Positions 51,091 to 60,899 of a stretch of DNA of 64,000 bases are shown in pieces. Made by a program: the position numbers and the translations under genes. The notes under the pieces were generated by a model. It had not been told where the DNA came from and made no database searches. It was given only the letters and a program-made list of their open reading frames with translations. Source of the DNA: Flavobacterium aquidurense (GTDB taxonomy: Bacteria; Bacteroidota; Bacteroidia; Flavobacteriales; Flavobacteriaceae); assembly GCF_001404985.1 (NCBI RefSeq), contig NZ_JRLF01000015.1, positions 806,001 through 870,000 of the forward strand, written 5' to 3'. Numbering within the stretch: the first letter of the stretch is position 1; the number at the start of each line of letters is the position of its first letter.

Positions 51091-51963
51091 ATGAATAAAT
51101 TTAAAACTCTTACAATCCTGTTTTTTACTTCCGCTTTAATTTTTAGCCAATCCAATAAATCAAAAACAACAGAAACAATCAAACCTTTTGTTTTAGGTGT
51201 TATAGAAGAAATACAATCGAAAGAATTAGGCGAAAAAAGAATCCTGAATATTTATCTTCCGGAAGGTTACAAACCAGAAGATGCGACAAAATATCCCGTG
51301 ATTTATTTATTGGATGGATCGGCAGACGAAGACTTTATTCACATTTCAGGATTAGTACAATTTAATAGTTTCGAATGGATCAATCAGGTTCCCAAGTCGA
51401 TTGTAGTAGGGATTGCAACGGTTGACAGAAGAAGAGATTTTACGTTTCCTACAACTATAGAAAAAGATCAAAAACGTTTTGCTACTGCAGGACATTCTGA
51501 TAAATTTATTGCTTTTATCGAAAAAGAATTACAGCCTTTTATTGAGAAAAAATACAAAACGACCAATTCTAAAACGATCATCGGGCAATCGTTAGGCGGA
51601 TTACTTGAGACCGAAATTTTATTTAAAAAACCAACTCTTTTTAATAAATACATTATTGTAAGTCCAAGCATCTGGTGGAATAATGGTTCTATATTAAATC
51701 AGGAAAGCATAATGCTTCAGGAGTTTTTTAGCCAGCAAACTGATATTTATATTGCAGTGGGCAAAGAAGGTCTTACACCAACAGAACCAGCAAGAGTGAT
51801 GGAAGTTGATGCCAATTTACTTGCCGAAAAAATTAAAGCCACAAAAAGTAAAAACATAAAAGTTTATTTCGACTATCTTCCTAAAGAAAATCATGGCACA
51901 ATTTTACACCCTGCAGTTTCAAATTCTTTTAAATTCTTCTATCCAATACAAGAGATTAAATAA
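51091..51963 (+). CDS. Exported esterase-like alpha/beta hydrolase
   Basis: A 290-residue hydrolase of the putative esterase (esterase D/Fes-like) family with a signal peptide (TILFFTSALIFSQ). Motifs: ILNIYLPEGYKPEDATKYPV, VIYLLDGSADEDF, nucleophile elbow TIIGQSLGGLLETE, and the catalytic His in KENHGTILHPAV. It is probably periplasmic. Relatives hydrolyse siderophore or acyl esters; the substrate here is unknown. It begins after the ArsR operon terminator. Confidence 0.87.
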   Translation: MNKFKTLTILFFTSALIFSQSNKSKTTETIKPFVLGVIEEIQSKELGEKRILNIYLPEGYKPEDATKYPVIYLLDGSADEDFIHISGLVQFNSFEWINQVPKSIVVGIATVDRRRDFTFPTTIEKDQKRFATAGHSDKFIAFIEKELQPFIEKKYKTTNSKTIIGQSLGGLLETEILFKKPTLFNKYIIVSPSIWWNNGSILNQESIMLQEFFSQQTDIYIAVGKEGLTPTEPARVMEVDANLLAEKIKATKSKNIKVYFDYLPKENHGTILHPAVSNSFKFFYPIQEIK

Positions 51964-51998
51964 AGGAAAGTTTTAAGATTATCGAAAAATAGTTTATA

Positions 51999-52682
51999 AT
52001 GAAAAATACAGAAGAATATAAATTAGACAATCCGGTATGGAATTCTTTATCAGAAACTCATGCTGATTTTGCCATAGATTATAACGGAACTCAGTTTTAT
52101 AATCCTGATTATTGTCCGTTTGGTGGTTTTGTAAAAACAGAAAGTACTTTAGACGCCACAAATCAATATTCAGCATTAGGAGAAAGTTTTTTTATTGTGG
52201 GAGAAAAACCTGAAATAGCTGATTCCTTAAAAATTGCAAAAGAATTAGTTTGTCTTCAAATGATTGTTTACAATAAAATACAGCAACCCATAACTGCAGA
52301 AATTATAAAACTTACTAAGGAACATAACGATGAATTGGTTGATTTAGTCAATTTCGTACAGCCGGGATATTTTAAAAATAAAACTTCGTCGCTTGGTAAT
52401 TACTTCGGGATTTTTAATGACAATAAACTAGTTGCCATTACGGGCGAACGCATGAAAATGAATGACTTTACAGAAATCAGTGCTATTATAACACATCCGG
52501 ATCATACCGGAAAAGGATATGCCAAACAATTGATTACTCATGTAGTCAACAAAATTTTTGAAGAGAATAAAATTCCCTATTTACATGTAGTCGAAAGTAA
52601 TATTGGAGCAATTGCGCTTTATGAAAAACTAGGTTTTGTAACGAGAAGAAAAATTAGTTTTTGGAATATTTCTAAAAATTAG
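51999..52682 (+). CDS. GNAT-family N-acetyltransferase
   Basis: A 227-residue protein. The C-terminal half (about 100-227) is a GNAT domain, with ISAIITHPDHTGKGYAKQLI (acetyl-CoA binding motif A) and VESNIGAIALYEKLGFVTRR (motif B). The N-terminal 95 residues, containing VWNSLSETHADF, resemble the extension found in FR47-like members. The substrate is unknown. It is cytoplasmic and starts 35 bases after the esterase gene. Confidence 0.88.
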   Translation: MKNTEEYKLDNPVWNSLSETHADFAIDYNGTQFYNPDYCPFGGFVKTESTLDATNQYSALGESFFIVGEKPEIADSLKIAKELVCLQMIVYNKIQQPITAEIIKLTKEHNDELVDLVNFVQPGYFKNKTSSLGNYFGIFNDNKLVAITGERMKMNDFTEISAIITHPDHTGKGYAKQLITHVVNKIFEENKIPYLHVVESNIGAIALYEKLGFVTRRKISFWNISKN

Positions 52683-52717
52683 TATTTTTACCTTATAACT
52701 CTAATAACCATGCAATT

Positions 52718-53083
52718 ATGCAAAAAACAATTTTAATCTTTATCTGTTTAATTGGTTTATCTGTAAATGCACAAACCTCTAAAGAACTTATTGGAAAATG
52801 GCAATTAGTAAAATGGGAAAAGAAAGGCAAGGAAAAAGATATTAAGGATTATTTTAAAACGGATCAGGTTTATCAGGTTTTTAGAGAGAATGGAGATTTT
52901 GAAAGCCTGGTGGGGGATGAATCACACAAAGCTAAATGGAAATTGTCACAAGATAATTCTGAACTTACTATTATTGCCGTGTTATTGCCCATAAAATTTA
53001 CAATAGATTATTTTGATGCCACAAAACGTATTATTACAACGCCGCAAATGGGAACCCTCGAATACAAAAAAGTTAGTGAATAA
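52718..53083 (+). CDS. Lipocalin-like secreted small protein
   Basis: A 121-residue protein with a signal peptide (ILIFICLIGLSVNAQ). The mature start, KELIGKWQLVKWEKKGK, is the GxW entry of a lipocalin-like barrel, followed by short strands (VYQVFRENGDFES, AKWKLSQDNSELTI, FTIDYFDATKRIIT). It probably binds a small ligand outside the cytoplasm. The identity of the ligand is unknown. Confidence 0.75.
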   Translation: MQKTILIFICLIGLSVNAQTSKELIGKWQLVKWEKKGKEKDIKDYFKTDQVYQVFRENGDFESLVGDESHKAKWKLSQDNSELTIIAVLLPIKFTIDYFDATKRIITTPQMGTLEYKKVSE

Positions 53084-53110
53084 ATTATTCAATCTTAATC
53101 TCTTTTGAAT

Positions 53111-53479
53111 ATGAGTGCAAATAAACAAACTGTAAACGAATACATGGAAGCTTTTAAAGTAAGTGATCATGAAAGAATACTTGCTTGTCTTACTGATGAT
53201 ATTATCTGGGAAATGCCGGGAATCTATCAACATGTTGGCAAAGAAGAATTTGATAAAGAAATTGAAAATGATAATTTTGTTGGAAGCCCGGCAATTCAAA
53301 TTATAAAACTTGTTGAAGAAAACAATGTTGTCATTGCTGAAGGTGCAGTTCAGGGAAATATGAAAAACGGGAATATATTAAATGCTGTTTTTTGTGATGT
53401 TTTTGAAATGGAAAATGGTAAAATAAAAAAGTTAACTTCTTATTTAATGTCGAAAAGTGCGAGTTTAAAATTCGAATAA
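53111..53479 (+). CDS. SnoaL/NTF2-like protein
   Basis: A protein of about 122 residues, starting at the ATG 53111 rather than the TTG at 53105. The helical start (KQTVNEYMEAFKVSDHERIL) followed by CLTDDIIWEMPGIYQHVGKE and the strands AEGAVQGNMKNG and FCDVFEMENGKIKKLTSYL define the NTF2-like cone fold seen in SnoaL-type proteins. The ligand or reaction is unknown. It is cytoplasmic. Confidence 0.83.
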   Translation: MSANKQTVNEYMEAFKVSDHERILACLTDDIIWEMPGIYQHVGKEEFDKEIENDNFVGSPAIQIIKLVEENNVVIAEGAVQGNMKNGNILNAVFCDVFEMENGKIKKLTSYLMSKSASLKFE

Positions 53480-53501
53480 TTTTCTAACCATAAACATAAC
53501 A

Positions 53502-55037
53502 TCAGCCAAGCCAGCCATCACGATCAAGACTTCTATATTGAATTGCTTCGGCGATATGTTGCGATATGACCAACGGCGCATTATCGAGATCAGCTATTGT
53601 GCGGGCTACTTTCAGGATTCTGTCATAAGCACGTGCAGAAAGATTCAATCGTTCCATCGCAGTTTTTAATAATTCTTTTGACTGATCGTCAAGCGCACAA
53701 TATTCCCTGATTAACTTACTGCTCATTTGTGCATTATAATGTATGTTTTCTAATGCTTCGAATCGTTGAGTCTGAATTTCCCTTGCTGCTGTAACTCTCT
53801 TCCTAATTTCAACACTGCTTTCGGCTTTTCGATCATCAGATAATTTTTCAAAAGGAACCGGCGTAACTTCAATATGAATGTCGATCCTGTCTAATAAAGG
53901 CCCTGATATTTTACTTAAATAACGCTGCATTTCCTGTGGCGAAGAAGTATTTGGCATACTTGGGTCATTAAAAAAACCACTTGGGCTTGGGTTCATACTC
54001 GCCACTAACATAAAAGATGACGGATAAGTTACTGTAAATTTAGCACGCGAAATAGTTACTTCACGATCTTCAAGCGGCTGACGCATAACTTCTAAAACAT
54101 CACGTTTAAATTCCGGTAATTCGTCCAGAAACAAAACTCCGTTATGTGCCATCGAAATTTCGCCAGGCTGCGGATAACTTCCTCCACCAACAAGTGCAAC
54201 ATTCGAAATAGTATGATGCGGACTACGAAATGGCCGCTGATTCATTAAACCTACTTCTTTTAATTTTCCAGCAACACTATGAATTTTAGTCGTTTCTAAT
54301 GCTTCCCGTAAAGTCATTGGCGGTAAAATACTGGGCACACGTTTGGCAAGCATCGTTTTTCCTGCTCCAGGCGGACCAATTAAAATAATATTGTGACCTC
54401 CGGCAGCAGCAATTTCCATACATCGTTTTATACTTTCTTGTCCGCGCACATCAGAAAAATCGAATTCCGGAAAATCTAAGGTTTTATAAAATTCGGCTCG
54501 CGTATCAATAATGGTAGGTTGAAGAGTTCCTTTGCCAGCAAAAAAGTTAATTACATCTTGCACATTTTCGACTCCGTATACATTTAATCCGTCAACAATC
54601 GCAGCTTCTTTTACGTTTTGAATTGGGAGGAAAAAACCTTTATAACCTTCTTCTTTCGCTTTTATGGCAATGGGTAAAGCTCCGCGAATGGGTTGTAAAC
54701 TTCCGTCGAGAGAAAGCTCTCCCATAATGACATAATTTTCAATTTCAGGAGCTTTTATCTGATCTGAGGCTACTAAAATTCCCATTGCTAATGGTAAATC
54801 ATACGCAGAACCTTCCTTTCTTAAGTCTGCAGGTGCCATATTGATCGTTATTTTTTTGCCGGGTAAACTGTAGCCATTATTTTTAAGAGCGGCAGCAATT
54901 CGGTAACTGCTTTCTTTTATTGCATTGTCAGGCAATCCAACTAAGTGATAACCAATCCCTTTATCCATATGAACTTCTACAGTAATTGTAGTCGCCTCAA
55001 CTCCAAAAACGGCACTTCCGTAAACTTTTACTAACAT
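53502..55037 (-). CDS. YifB/ComM-family Mg-chelatase-like AAA+ ATPase
   Basis: A 511-residue protein of the YifB/ComM family. The N-terminal domain (1-175: MLVKVYGSAVFGVEATTITV, PADLRKEGSAYDLPLAMGIL) is Lon-protease-fold-like. The AAA+ domain has Walker A GPPGAGKTMLAKR, LFLDELPEF and PFRSPHHTISNVALVGGG, and the C-terminal lid ends LARTIADLDN-like (KVARTIADLDNAPLV). ComM is a hexameric branch-migration helicase for natural transformation; the same role here is inferred. It converges on the SnoaL-like gene. Confidence 0.93.
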   Translation of the reverse strand: MLVKVYGSAVFGVEATTITVEVHMDKGIGYHLVGLPDNAIKESSYRIAAALKNNGYSLPGKKITINMAPADLRKEGSAYDLPLAMGILVASDQIKAPEIENYVIMGELSLDGSLQPIRGALPIAIKAKEEGYKGFFLPIQNVKEAAIVDGLNVYGVENVQDVINFFAGKGTLQPTIIDTRAEFYKTLDFPEFDFSDVRGQESIKRCMEIAAAGGHNIILIGPPGAGKTMLAKRVPSILPPMTLREALETTKIHSVAGKLKEVGLMNQRPFRSPHHTISNVALVGGGSYPQPGEISMAHNGVLFLDELPEFKRDVLEVMRQPLEDREVTISRAKFTVTYPSSFMLVASMNPSPSGFFNDPSMPNTSSPQEMQRYLSKISGPLLDRIDIHIEVTPVPFEKLSDDRKAESSVEIRKRVTAAREIQTQRFEALENIHYNAQMSSKLIREYCALDDQSKELLKTAMERLNLSARAYDRILKVARTIADLDNAPLVISQHIAEAIQYRSLDRDGWLG

Positions 55038-55114
55038 AAAATCTCTTCATTAAATATTTTTAAATCTAATGAAAAAAATCTTAATTATAATATTTTTACT
55101 ACAAAATGTATTAT

Positions 55115-56089
55115 TTAAAATTCTAAACCTATTTGAGTTTTAATCTCGTCTGTTATTTTACTCAAATCAAGACAATTTTGATGTGACCAAAGCTGACTTT
55201 CGATTTGATTATTTCTGATACAATCATGACATTCAATTGCTTCATGGGTATATCCAGTTCCCAGATTTGGCAAACTAAAATTTTCTTCATTACCATTTTT
55301 AGAAACAGAATATCCGTCAGCAATATACCACGGAGAATTAAGCTGAATATGTCCTTGTGTACCGCTTATTGTGGCGTTCATATCAGACTCTGAAATTATA
55401 GAAGCATGCAAAACTGCCTGAGCATTCTCATATTGCAAAATCATGGATGTTTGAAGATCGATTCCGTTTTTATGATCAATAGATTTTGCTGTTATTTCTT
55501 TTGGAATCCCAAGCATTATATAGGAGAGAAATAACGGATAAACGCCAATATCAAATAAAGCGCCACCGCCAAGATTTTTATCAAAAAGTCTTCCTCCTTG
55601 TTTTTCGTCTGCATAGAAAGCAAAATCAGCTTTTATATGTTTTACATCGCCAATAATTCCCTGATTTATTTTAGCCAAAACTTCCTGAACCGACGGAATG
55701 AAACGCGTCCAGAATGCTTCCATAAAAAATTTATTGTGTTTTTTAGAAGCTTCGACCATTCGAACAGCATCTTTATAAGACAGTGCAAGTGGTTTTTCGC
55801 ATAATACATGTTTCCCGTTTTCTAATGCTTTTATAGATAATTCGGCATGCGAGTCATGTGGCGTTGCAATATAAATAATGTCGACCTGATCATCTTTAAA
55901 AAGCATATCATAAGAATCGTATGCTTTGAGGCAATCGTACTTTTTTGCAAACTCAATTGCTTTACCATGATCTCTGGAAGCAACTGCAAACAAATGAGCG
56001 TCATCTAACAGCAGCAAATCTGCAGCAAATTGATTTGCAATGTTTCCCAGGCCAATGATTCCCCATTTTATTGTCTTGTTATTTTTCAT
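55115..56089 (-). CDS. Gfo/Idh/MocA-family oxidoreductase
   Basis: A 324-residue NAD(P)-dependent dehydrogenase. The Rossmann start is KWGIIGLGNIANQFAADLL, followed by IIYIATPHDSHAELSIKAL and the catalytic EKPLALS with its Lys (residue about 96). The C-terminal part (GGGALFDIGVYPLFLSYIM) carries the family substrate-domain motif. Members oxidise sugars or trans-dihydrodiols; the substrate is not clear. No signal peptide is seen, so it is cytoplasmic. Confidence 0.92.
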   Translation of the reverse strand: MKNNKTIKWGIIGLGNIANQFAADLLLLDDAHLFAVASRDHGKAIEFAKKYDCLKAYDSYDMLFKDDQVDIIYIATPHDSHAELSIKALENGKHVLCEKPLALSYKDAVRMVEASKKHNKFFMEAFWTRFIPSVQEVLAKINQGIIGDVKHIKADFAFYADEKQGGRLFDKNLGGGALFDIGVYPLFLSYIMLGIPKEITAKSIDHKNGIDLQTSMILQYENAQAVLHASIISESDMNATISGTQGHIQLNSPWYIADGYSVSKNGNEENFSLPNLGTGYTHEAIECHDCIRNNQIESQLWSHQNCLDLSKITDEIKTQIGLEF

Positions 56090-56218
56090 ACTATTCTATA
56101 AGTGCTACTTATCAATGGTTTAATTAAATTATTAACCAAATAAAGAAAAAACATTTAACTAAATAAATTTTAGATAACATATATTTCATATTTTTAGCAA
56201 CAAAATTGCAAATTAACT

Positions 56219-59218
56219 ATGAAAAAAGCCCTACTCCTACTCTTTTTGAGTGTTTTTTTAACAAAAACCTACGCTCAGGAATACTTCCCAATTAATGAAA
56301 GTGTGCAGAACAAGAACAAGAATTACACTGTTTTTACCAATGCCACGATTTATGTTACACCAACTCAAAAAATCGAAAAAGGAACTTTACTCATTCAGGA
56401 TGGGAAAGTTGTTGCAGTTGGAAATACTATTACAATTCCTAAAAACAGTATTGCTATTGATCTTGAAGGAAAAACAATTTACCCTTCATTTATTGATATT
56501 TATACCAGTTTTGGCGTTGAAAAACCAAAAGCTAATGTAACCAGAGGACGCGATCGTAACCCACTATACGATACGAAACGAGTTGGTTATTACTGGAACG
56601 AAAGTGTTCGCCCGGAAGTAAATACGTATGAAACGTTTAAATATGACCAGCCAAAAGCCGAAGAATTACTAAAAGCAGGTTTTGGTGTTGTTGGAACTCA
56701 TATTCCTGACGGAATCGCTCAGGGAACAGGAGTTTTAGTTGCCCTGAATAATGCTGAAAACAGTAAACAAATCATCGCCAATAAAATTACCAATCACTTT
56801 GCATTCTCAAGAAGTGCCTTAACAAATCAGGCATATCCAAGCTCATTAATGGGTATGATGGCCTTATTGCGTCAGATGTATTTAGACCTGGATTGGTATA
56901 AAAAAGGAAATTCTGACACTAAAGATTTATCGTTAGAGGCATTGGCAAACAACGAAAAACTAGTTCAGATTTTTGCTTCAGAAGACAAATTAAATAGTTT
57001 GAGAGCCGCTAAAATCGCTAAAGAGTTTGGCTTAAGTTATGTTCTGAAAGGCAGCGGAAATGAGTTTGAAAGAATCGACGAAATCAAAAATACAAACGCA
57101 AAATATATTATCCCAATAAGTTTCCCTGAGGCTTATGATGTTTCAAATCCATATTTATCTAATCAAATAGAGTTGACAGATATGCGTTTCTGGAATCAGG
57201 CACCTTCAAACCTAAAAGTATTATCAGATAATGGTGTTGTTTTTGCCCTGACGACTGACAAATTAAAAAAGACTGAAGACTTTAAACCTAATTTATTAAA
57301 AGCCATTAAATATGGTTTTGATAAAACGAAAGCTTTAGAAGCCCTGACAACAATTCCGGCCGCTATTTTAGGAAAAAGCAATGAAGTTGGAAGTTTAAAA
57401 ACCGGAAGTTATGCCAATTTTGTAATTACTTCAGGTGAAATTTTTGACGAGAAAACGGTTTTATATGAAAACTGGGTTCAGGGAACAAAATATGTAGTAA
57501 ATGATATTAATGGAAAAGATATTCGCGGAAACTATGACTTAACAGTTGGAAAAGATACTTATAAATGGAAAATTGACGGAACTGTTGATGCGCCAAAATC
57601 TGAAATAACTACTGCCGATGCAAAAAAATTAAAAACCACTTTTGCTGTTTCTAAAAATTGGATTTCCCTTTTAATTAAACCTGCAGACACCATTAAATCA
57701 AACTATACACGTTTAACCGGATTTATCGAAAAACCGGAAAGTTTATCCGGAAAAGCTGTTTTATCAAATGGTGATGAGTTGACCTGGACTGCTTTAAGAA
57801 CAAGTGCATTTGTTGCTGTTAAAGATACTGTCAAAGTAGAAAAACCAAATCCTATTATTCCAACAACTTATCCTAACGTTGCTTTTGGTGATTCGAAAAA
57901 ACTAACGGCTCAAACCTTATTATTTAAAAATGCTACTGTTTGGACAAATGAAAAAGAAGGCGTTTTGACAGAAACTGATGTTTTAATTAAAAACGGAAAA
58001 ATTGCTGCAGTTGGTAAAAATCTTTCAGATGCATCTGCTACAGTAATTGATGCAAAAGGAAAACATATTACAAGCGGAATCATCGATGAGCATTCGCATA
58101 TTGCTATTTCAAAAGGTGTTAACGAAAGCGGTCACAACTCAACTGCCGAAGTTACGATTCAGGATGTTGTAAACTCTGAAGATATTAATATTTACAGGGA
58201 TCTTGCCGGAGGTGTAACGATTTCTCAGCTTTTACACGGATCTGCAAACCCTATTGGCGGTCGTTCTGCAATTGTAAAATGGAAATGGGGATCTTCTCCT
58301 GATGAAATGTTATACAAAAACCAACCTAAGTTTATCAAATTTGCTTTAGGAGAAAATGTAAAACAAGCCAATTGGGGAATAGATAATCCAACTCGTTTTC
58401 CTCAAACGAGAATGGGTGTTGAACAGGTTTTTACAGACTATTTTCAACGTGCCAAAGAATATGACGAAAACTGGAAAAAATTCAACGCCGGTTCTAAAAA
58501 AGGAAAAGCGCCAAGAGTTGATTTAGAATTGCAGACTATTGCAGAAATCATCAATAAAGAGCGTTTCATTACCTGTCACTCATATGTAGAATCTGAGATT
58601 TTGATGTTGATGAATGTTACTGAGAAATTCAATTTTAGAGTAAACACTTTTACGCATATTCTAGAAGGGTACAAAGTAGCTGATAAAATGAAAGAACACG
58701 GAGTTGGAGCTTCTACCTTCTCTGATTGGTGGGCTTATAAATTTGAAGTAAATGATGCAATTCCGTTCAACGGGCCAATTATGCACAATGAAGGATTAGT
58801 TGTGGCTTATAACTCTGATGATGCAGAGATGTCCAGAAGATTGAATCAGGAAGCTGCAAAAGCAGTTAAATACGGAAATATTTCTGAGGAAGATGCCTGG
58901 AAATTTGTAACCCTGAATCCTGCCAAATTATTACATATCGATGATAAAGTAGGAAGTCTTAAAGTAGGTAAAGATGCTGATGTTGTATTATGGAGCGACA
59001 ATCCATTATCTATTTATGCAAAAGCAGAAAAAACAATTATTGAAGGTGTTGTTTATTTTGATATTGAAAAAGATGCCGAAAAACAACTCGCTATTACTAA
59101 AGAAAGAAGCTTGTTAATTGGGCAAATGCTACAGGAAAAAAACAAAGGCGCAGGTACACAACAGCCTACAAGAAAAGAGAAAAAAGAATATCACTGTGAT
59201 ACTTTAGAACAATTATAG
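56219..59218 (+). CDS. Two-domain exported amidohydrolase
   Basis: A 999-residue secreted protein (signal ending TKTYAQ) with two amidohydrolase halves. The first (about 30-430) keeps the fold-defining start (GKVVAVGNTITIP, GKTIYPSFIDIYTSFG), but the metal HxH has become Tyr-Thr-Ser, so it is probably inactive. The second (about 570-985) has His625 and His627 in GIIDEHSHIA, RFITCHSYVE, VNTFTHILEG and VVAYNSDDAE for the metal site, plus VGSLKVGKDADVVLWSDNPL. It should act in the periplasm on an imidazolonepropionase- or peptidase-like substrate. The next gene encodes a related degenerate protein, 35 bases later. Confidence 0.87.
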   Translation: MKKALLLLFLSVFLTKTYAQEYFPINESVQNKNKNYTVFTNATIYVTPTQKIEKGTLLIQDGKVVAVGNTITIPKNSIAIDLEGKTIYPSFIDIYTSFGVEKPKANVTRGRDRNPLYDTKRVGYYWNESVRPEVNTYETFKYDQPKAEELLKAGFGVVGTHIPDGIAQGTGVLVALNNAENSKQIIANKITNHFAFSRSALTNQAYPSSLMGMMALLRQMYLDLDWYKKGNSDTKDLSLEALANNEKLVQIFASEDKLNSLRAAKIAKEFGLSYVLKGSGNEFERIDEIKNTNAKYIIPISFPEAYDVSNPYLSNQIELTDMRFWNQAPSNLKVLSDNGVVFALTTDKLKKTEDFKPNLLKAIKYGFDKTKALEALTTIPAAILGKSNEVGSLKTGSYANFVITSGEIFDEKTVLYENWVQGTKYVVNDINGKDIRGNYDLTVGKDTYKWKIDGTVDAPKSEITTADAKKLKTTFAVSKNWISLLIKPADTIKSNYTRLTGFIEKPESLSGKAVLSNGDELTWTALRTSAFVAVKDTVKVEKPNPIIPTTYPNVAFGDSKKLTAQTLLFKNATVWTNEKEGVLTETDVLIKNGKIAAVGKNLSDASATVIDAKGKHITSGIIDEHSHIAISKGVNESGHNSTAEVTIQDVVNSEDINIYRDLAGGVTISQLLHGSANPIGGRSAIVKWKWGSSPDEMLYKNQPKFIKFALGENVKQANWGIDNPTRFPQTRMGVEQVFTDYFQRAKEYDENWKKFNAGSKKGKAPRVDLELQTIAEIINKERFITCHSYVESEILMLMNVTEKFNFRVNTFTHILEGYKVADKMKEHGVGASTFSDWWAYKFEVNDAIPFNGPIMHNEGLVVAYNSDDAEMSRRLNQEAAKAVKYGNISEEDAWKFVTLNPAKLLHIDDKVGSLKVGKDADVVLWSDNPLSIYAKAEKTIIEGVVYFDIEKDAEKQLAITKERSLLIGQMLQEKNKGAGTQQPTRKEKKEYHCDTLEQL

Positions 59219-59253
59219 GCTTTAGAAAATTCAGAAAGATAAAAAAACATAAT

Positions 59254-60561
59254 ATGATACATAAAAACATATATATAATGCTGCTCGCAGTTTGTGCTTC
59301 GGTACAAATAAAAGCACAGCAAATACCGGCACCAAAAGAAACTAAATCAGTTTTGATTTTAAATGCTACTGCACATTTAGGTAACGGAACAGTGATTGAA
59401 AATAGCGCGATTGGTTTCAAGGACGGAAAGATTACTTTAGTAGCCGATGCCAGAACAATCAGGCTTGCTGCCGATGCATTTGATACTACTATTGATGCCA
59501 GCGGAAAACATGTTTATCCGGGATTTATTGTTCCTAATGCAACATTAGGTCTGGTAGAAATTGATGCGGTAAAATCATCTGATGATGAAGAAGAAATTGG
59601 AAGTTTTAATCCAAATGTAAGAAGTATAATTGCTTACAATTCAGAATCTAAAGTAGTAGAAACTGTTCGTCCGAATGGTGTTTTAATCGCTCAGATTACG
59701 CCTCGTGGAGGCAGAATTTCAGGAACATCTTCAGTAGTACAATTAGATGCCTGGAGCTGGAAGGATGCTATCATAAAAGAGAATGACGGAATTCACCTTA
59801 ATTTTCCATCAAACTTTAAAAGATCAGGATCATGGTTTGAACCCGGAATAATCGAAGCAAACAAAGATTATCCTAAACAAGTTGAAGAAATAGCTGCATT
59901 TTTAATTAATTCTAAAGCTTACAATCAAACTCCTTCAAAAGAACGAAATGTAGTTTTAGAAGCAACAAAAGGACTTTTTGACGGAACACAGACGCTGTAT
60001 ATCCATGCAGATGAAGAGAAACAAATTGTAGATGCCATACAATTGGCCGTTGACAACCAGATTAAAAAAATTGTTATTGTTGGAGGTTTTGAAGCCTACA
60101 AATCTGCTGATGTCTTGCAAAAATACAATGTTGGTGTTTTTCTAAGACGTGTTCACGATATGCCGGCAAGTGATGACCAAGATGTAAATCTGCCTTATAA
60201 AATGGCTAAAATACTTACTGATAAAGGCATTGTGGTTGGCCTCGAAAACAGCGGAGATCACGAACGTATGAGCGTAAGAAATCTTCCTTTCCTGGCAGGA
60301 ACTTGTGCTGCTTTTGGTCTGGATAAAGAAAAAGCTTTACAGCTTATCACTTCAAATACGGCAAAATTACTAGGTATTGATGCTACTTGCGGTACATTAG
60401 AAACGGGTAAAGATGCAACGTTATTTATTTCTGAAGGTGATGCACTCGACATGAGAACCAATAAATTAACGACTGCCTTTATTCAGGGCAGATCCATTAA
60501 CTTAGAAACTTTTCAAACTAAATTGAACGATAAATTCAAGGCAAAATTTAATCAGAAATAG
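59254..60561 (+). CDS. Exported amidohydrolase-like protein lacking metal motif
   Basis: A 435-residue protein with a signal peptide (MLLAVCASVQIKAQ). It keeps the amidohydrolase outline (GKITLVADARTI, ASGKHVYPGFIVPNATLGL and a C-terminal composite-domain segment LLGIDATCGTLETGKDATLF), but the HxH metal motif is absent, being Pro-Asn-Ala here. It is therefore probably non-catalytic or uses another chemistry. It lies 35 bases after the two-domain amidohydrolase gene and likely works in the same complex. A terminator follows at 60578-60617. Confidence 0.82.
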   Translation: MIHKNIYIMLLAVCASVQIKAQQIPAPKETKSVLILNATAHLGNGTVIENSAIGFKDGKITLVADARTIRLAADAFDTTIDASGKHVYPGFIVPNATLGLVEIDAVKSSDDEEEIGSFNPNVRSIIAYNSESKVVETVRPNGVLIAQITPRGGRISGTSSVVQLDAWSWKDAIIKENDGIHLNFPSNFKRSGSWFEPGIIEANKDYPKQVEEIAAFLINSKAYNQTPSKERNVVLEATKGLFDGTQTLYIHADEEKQIVDAIQLAVDNQIKKIVIVGGFEAYKSADVLQKYNVGVFLRRVHDMPASDDQDVNLPYKMAKILTDKGIVVGLENSGDHERMSVRNLPFLAGTCAAFGLDKEKALQLITSNTAKLLGIDATCGTLETGKDATLFISEGDALDMRTNKLTTAFIQGRSINLETFQTKLNDKFKAKFNQK

Positions 60562-60899
60562 ATAAACATCTCTTCTTAAAAAAGGCATCATTTGAAAATT
60601 CATTTGATGCCTTTTTATTTAAAATCAAAATCATTTTTTATCAATTATTTGAATATTTAAGCATTATTAATCTTAAAATTGAAATTATTATGATTGTTTT
60701 TTGTTAACAAAGCCACTAAAAACCTACTTTTTAAAAATTTTCATTAATAAATTCCAAATTTTAAGTTCTTTTTAACAAATACACGCAAAATATAGGGGGT
60801 TAAATTTAAAAATTAACAAAAATTAAGTATTGAACTCTATTTTTTATAGGGGTGTCAATTGATTTTATACTTTTATAAAAAATTTAAAACTAAATAACT
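60562..60899. other. Gap before amt with TATAGGGG direct repeat
   Basis: After the terminator the gap is very AT-rich. TATAGGGG occurs at 60791-60798 and again at 60845-60852, 54 bases apart, each the only G-rich run nearby. TACTTTTA (60868-60875), 25 bases before the amt ATG, could be the -7 box. The repeated G-runs could be sites for a nitrogen regulator; this is a guess from position only. Confidence 0.5.
60578..60617 (+). terminator. Terminator of the amidohydrolase operon
   Basis: AAAGGCATCA and TGATGCCTTT arms with extended pairing (AAATG / CATTT-type) and a T-run. Confidence 0.92.
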
